A stretch of DNA of 12,734 bases from Actinomycetota bacterium. GTDB taxonomy: Bacteria; Actinomycetota; Actinomycetes; Streptosporangiales; Streptosporangiaceae. Of this stretch, positions 12,692 to 12,734 are shown one piece after another. The notes beneath the pieces were generated by a model, which made no database searches, was not told the origin of the DNA, and was given only the letters and a program-made list of their open reading frames with translations. The position numbers and the translations under genes were made by a program. The DNA is taken from assembly GCA_003541285.1 (NCBI GenBank), contig DPMS01000658.1, forward strand, positions 1 through 12,734. Direction: 5' to 3'. How positions within the stretch are numbered: position 1 is the stretch's first letter; every line of letters starts with the position of its first letter.

Positions 12692-12734
12692 TCAGGGATC
12701 GATCAGCACACCGGGGTTGAGGATGGCCTTCGGG
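12692..12734 (-). CDS. C-terminal end of a GlcD-type FAD-linked oxidase (runs off right edge)
   Basis: Only the last 13 codons and the TGA stop (12694-12692) are visible, reading PKAILNPGVLIDP. The (D)P-x-ILNPG-x-L-D ending is the hallmark of the FAD-linked oxidase C-terminal domain (GlcD, D-lactate and D-2-hydroxyglutarate dehydrogenases). The protein stops directly after this motif, so it has no fused Fe-S domain behind it. It cannot be the same gene as the fragment at 1-493, since both are on the minus strand and the window separates them. Confidence 0.72.
   Translation of the reverse strand, partial: PKAILNPGVLIDP

Noticed and set aside
1..12734. Mobile elements, phage genes, CRISPR arrays, toxin-antitoxin pairs, tRNA or rRNA genes
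   Set aside because: Looked for on both strands; no transposase or integrase motifs, regularly spaced repeats, tRNA cloverleaf landmarks or rRNA cores were seen.

Overview
The window is GC-rich (roughly two-thirds G+C by eye). It has GTG and TTG starts, third-codon GC bias and long antisense shadow frames, all of which point to a high-GC actinomycete chromosome; no genus can be named from the sequence. No rRNA, tRNA, CRISPR array, transposase or integrase is visible. Twelve protein genes are supported: ten intact or intact-looking, one frame-disrupted, and FAD-oxidase fragments at both edges (counted with the ten: nine complete genes, one disrupted, two partial).

Left block (1-1667). A minus-strand FAD-dependent oxidoreductase of the GlcD/D-lactate dehydrogenase type runs off the left edge. 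It is divergent from a plus-strand class V aminotransferase of the serine-glyoxylate aminotransferase type. Their start codons share one 10-bp palindrome. Both families handle 2-hydroxy/2-oxo acids, so a glycolate/glyoxylate-type theme is plausible but unproven.

Central operon (1630-9242, minus strand, read right to left). The order is livH, livM, livG, livF, a periplasmic-type binding lipoprotein, a CaiB/BaiF class III CoA-transferase, and a fused acetyl-CoA-carboxylase-like carboxyltransferase (beta and alpha halves in one chain). Four of the six junctions overlap by 1-11 nt. The unit looks like one pathway: import a small carboxylate or amino acid, move CoA onto it, then move or remove a carboxyl group. 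A well-formed promoter (TTGACA, 17 bp, TATCTT) lies upstream of livH, with an 11-bp palindrome over the predicted start of transcription. Directly divergent is a GntR regulator of the FadR/FCD class (9432-10184), the likely controller. The operon's 3' end overlaps the convergent aminotransferase gene by 38 nt.

Right block (10187-12734). A multi-pass membrane protein gene is interrupted by a one-base frame change at a C4/G4 run. Upstream of it on the same strand is a small PLDc_N-like/SHOCT membrane protein, whose leader can fold a perfect 10-bp stem over its own ribosome binding site. A roughly 400-bp divergent intergenic region with several dyads and a cluster of CCWGG sites follows. Then comes a plus-strand SagB/ThcOx-type nitroreductase-fold oxidoreductase with an export signal and a TTG start. 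A GC hairpin separates it from the C-terminus of a second GlcD-type FAD oxidase entering from the right edge.

The most interesting items are the complete transport/CoA-transfer/carboxyltransfer operon with its apparent regulator and operator, the exact reuse of the operator-like palindrome at the livG/livF junction, the self-complementary SHOCT leader, and the alternative hairpins between the binding-protein and CoA-transferase genes. Functional assignments rest on recognising motifs by eye; no database search was run.
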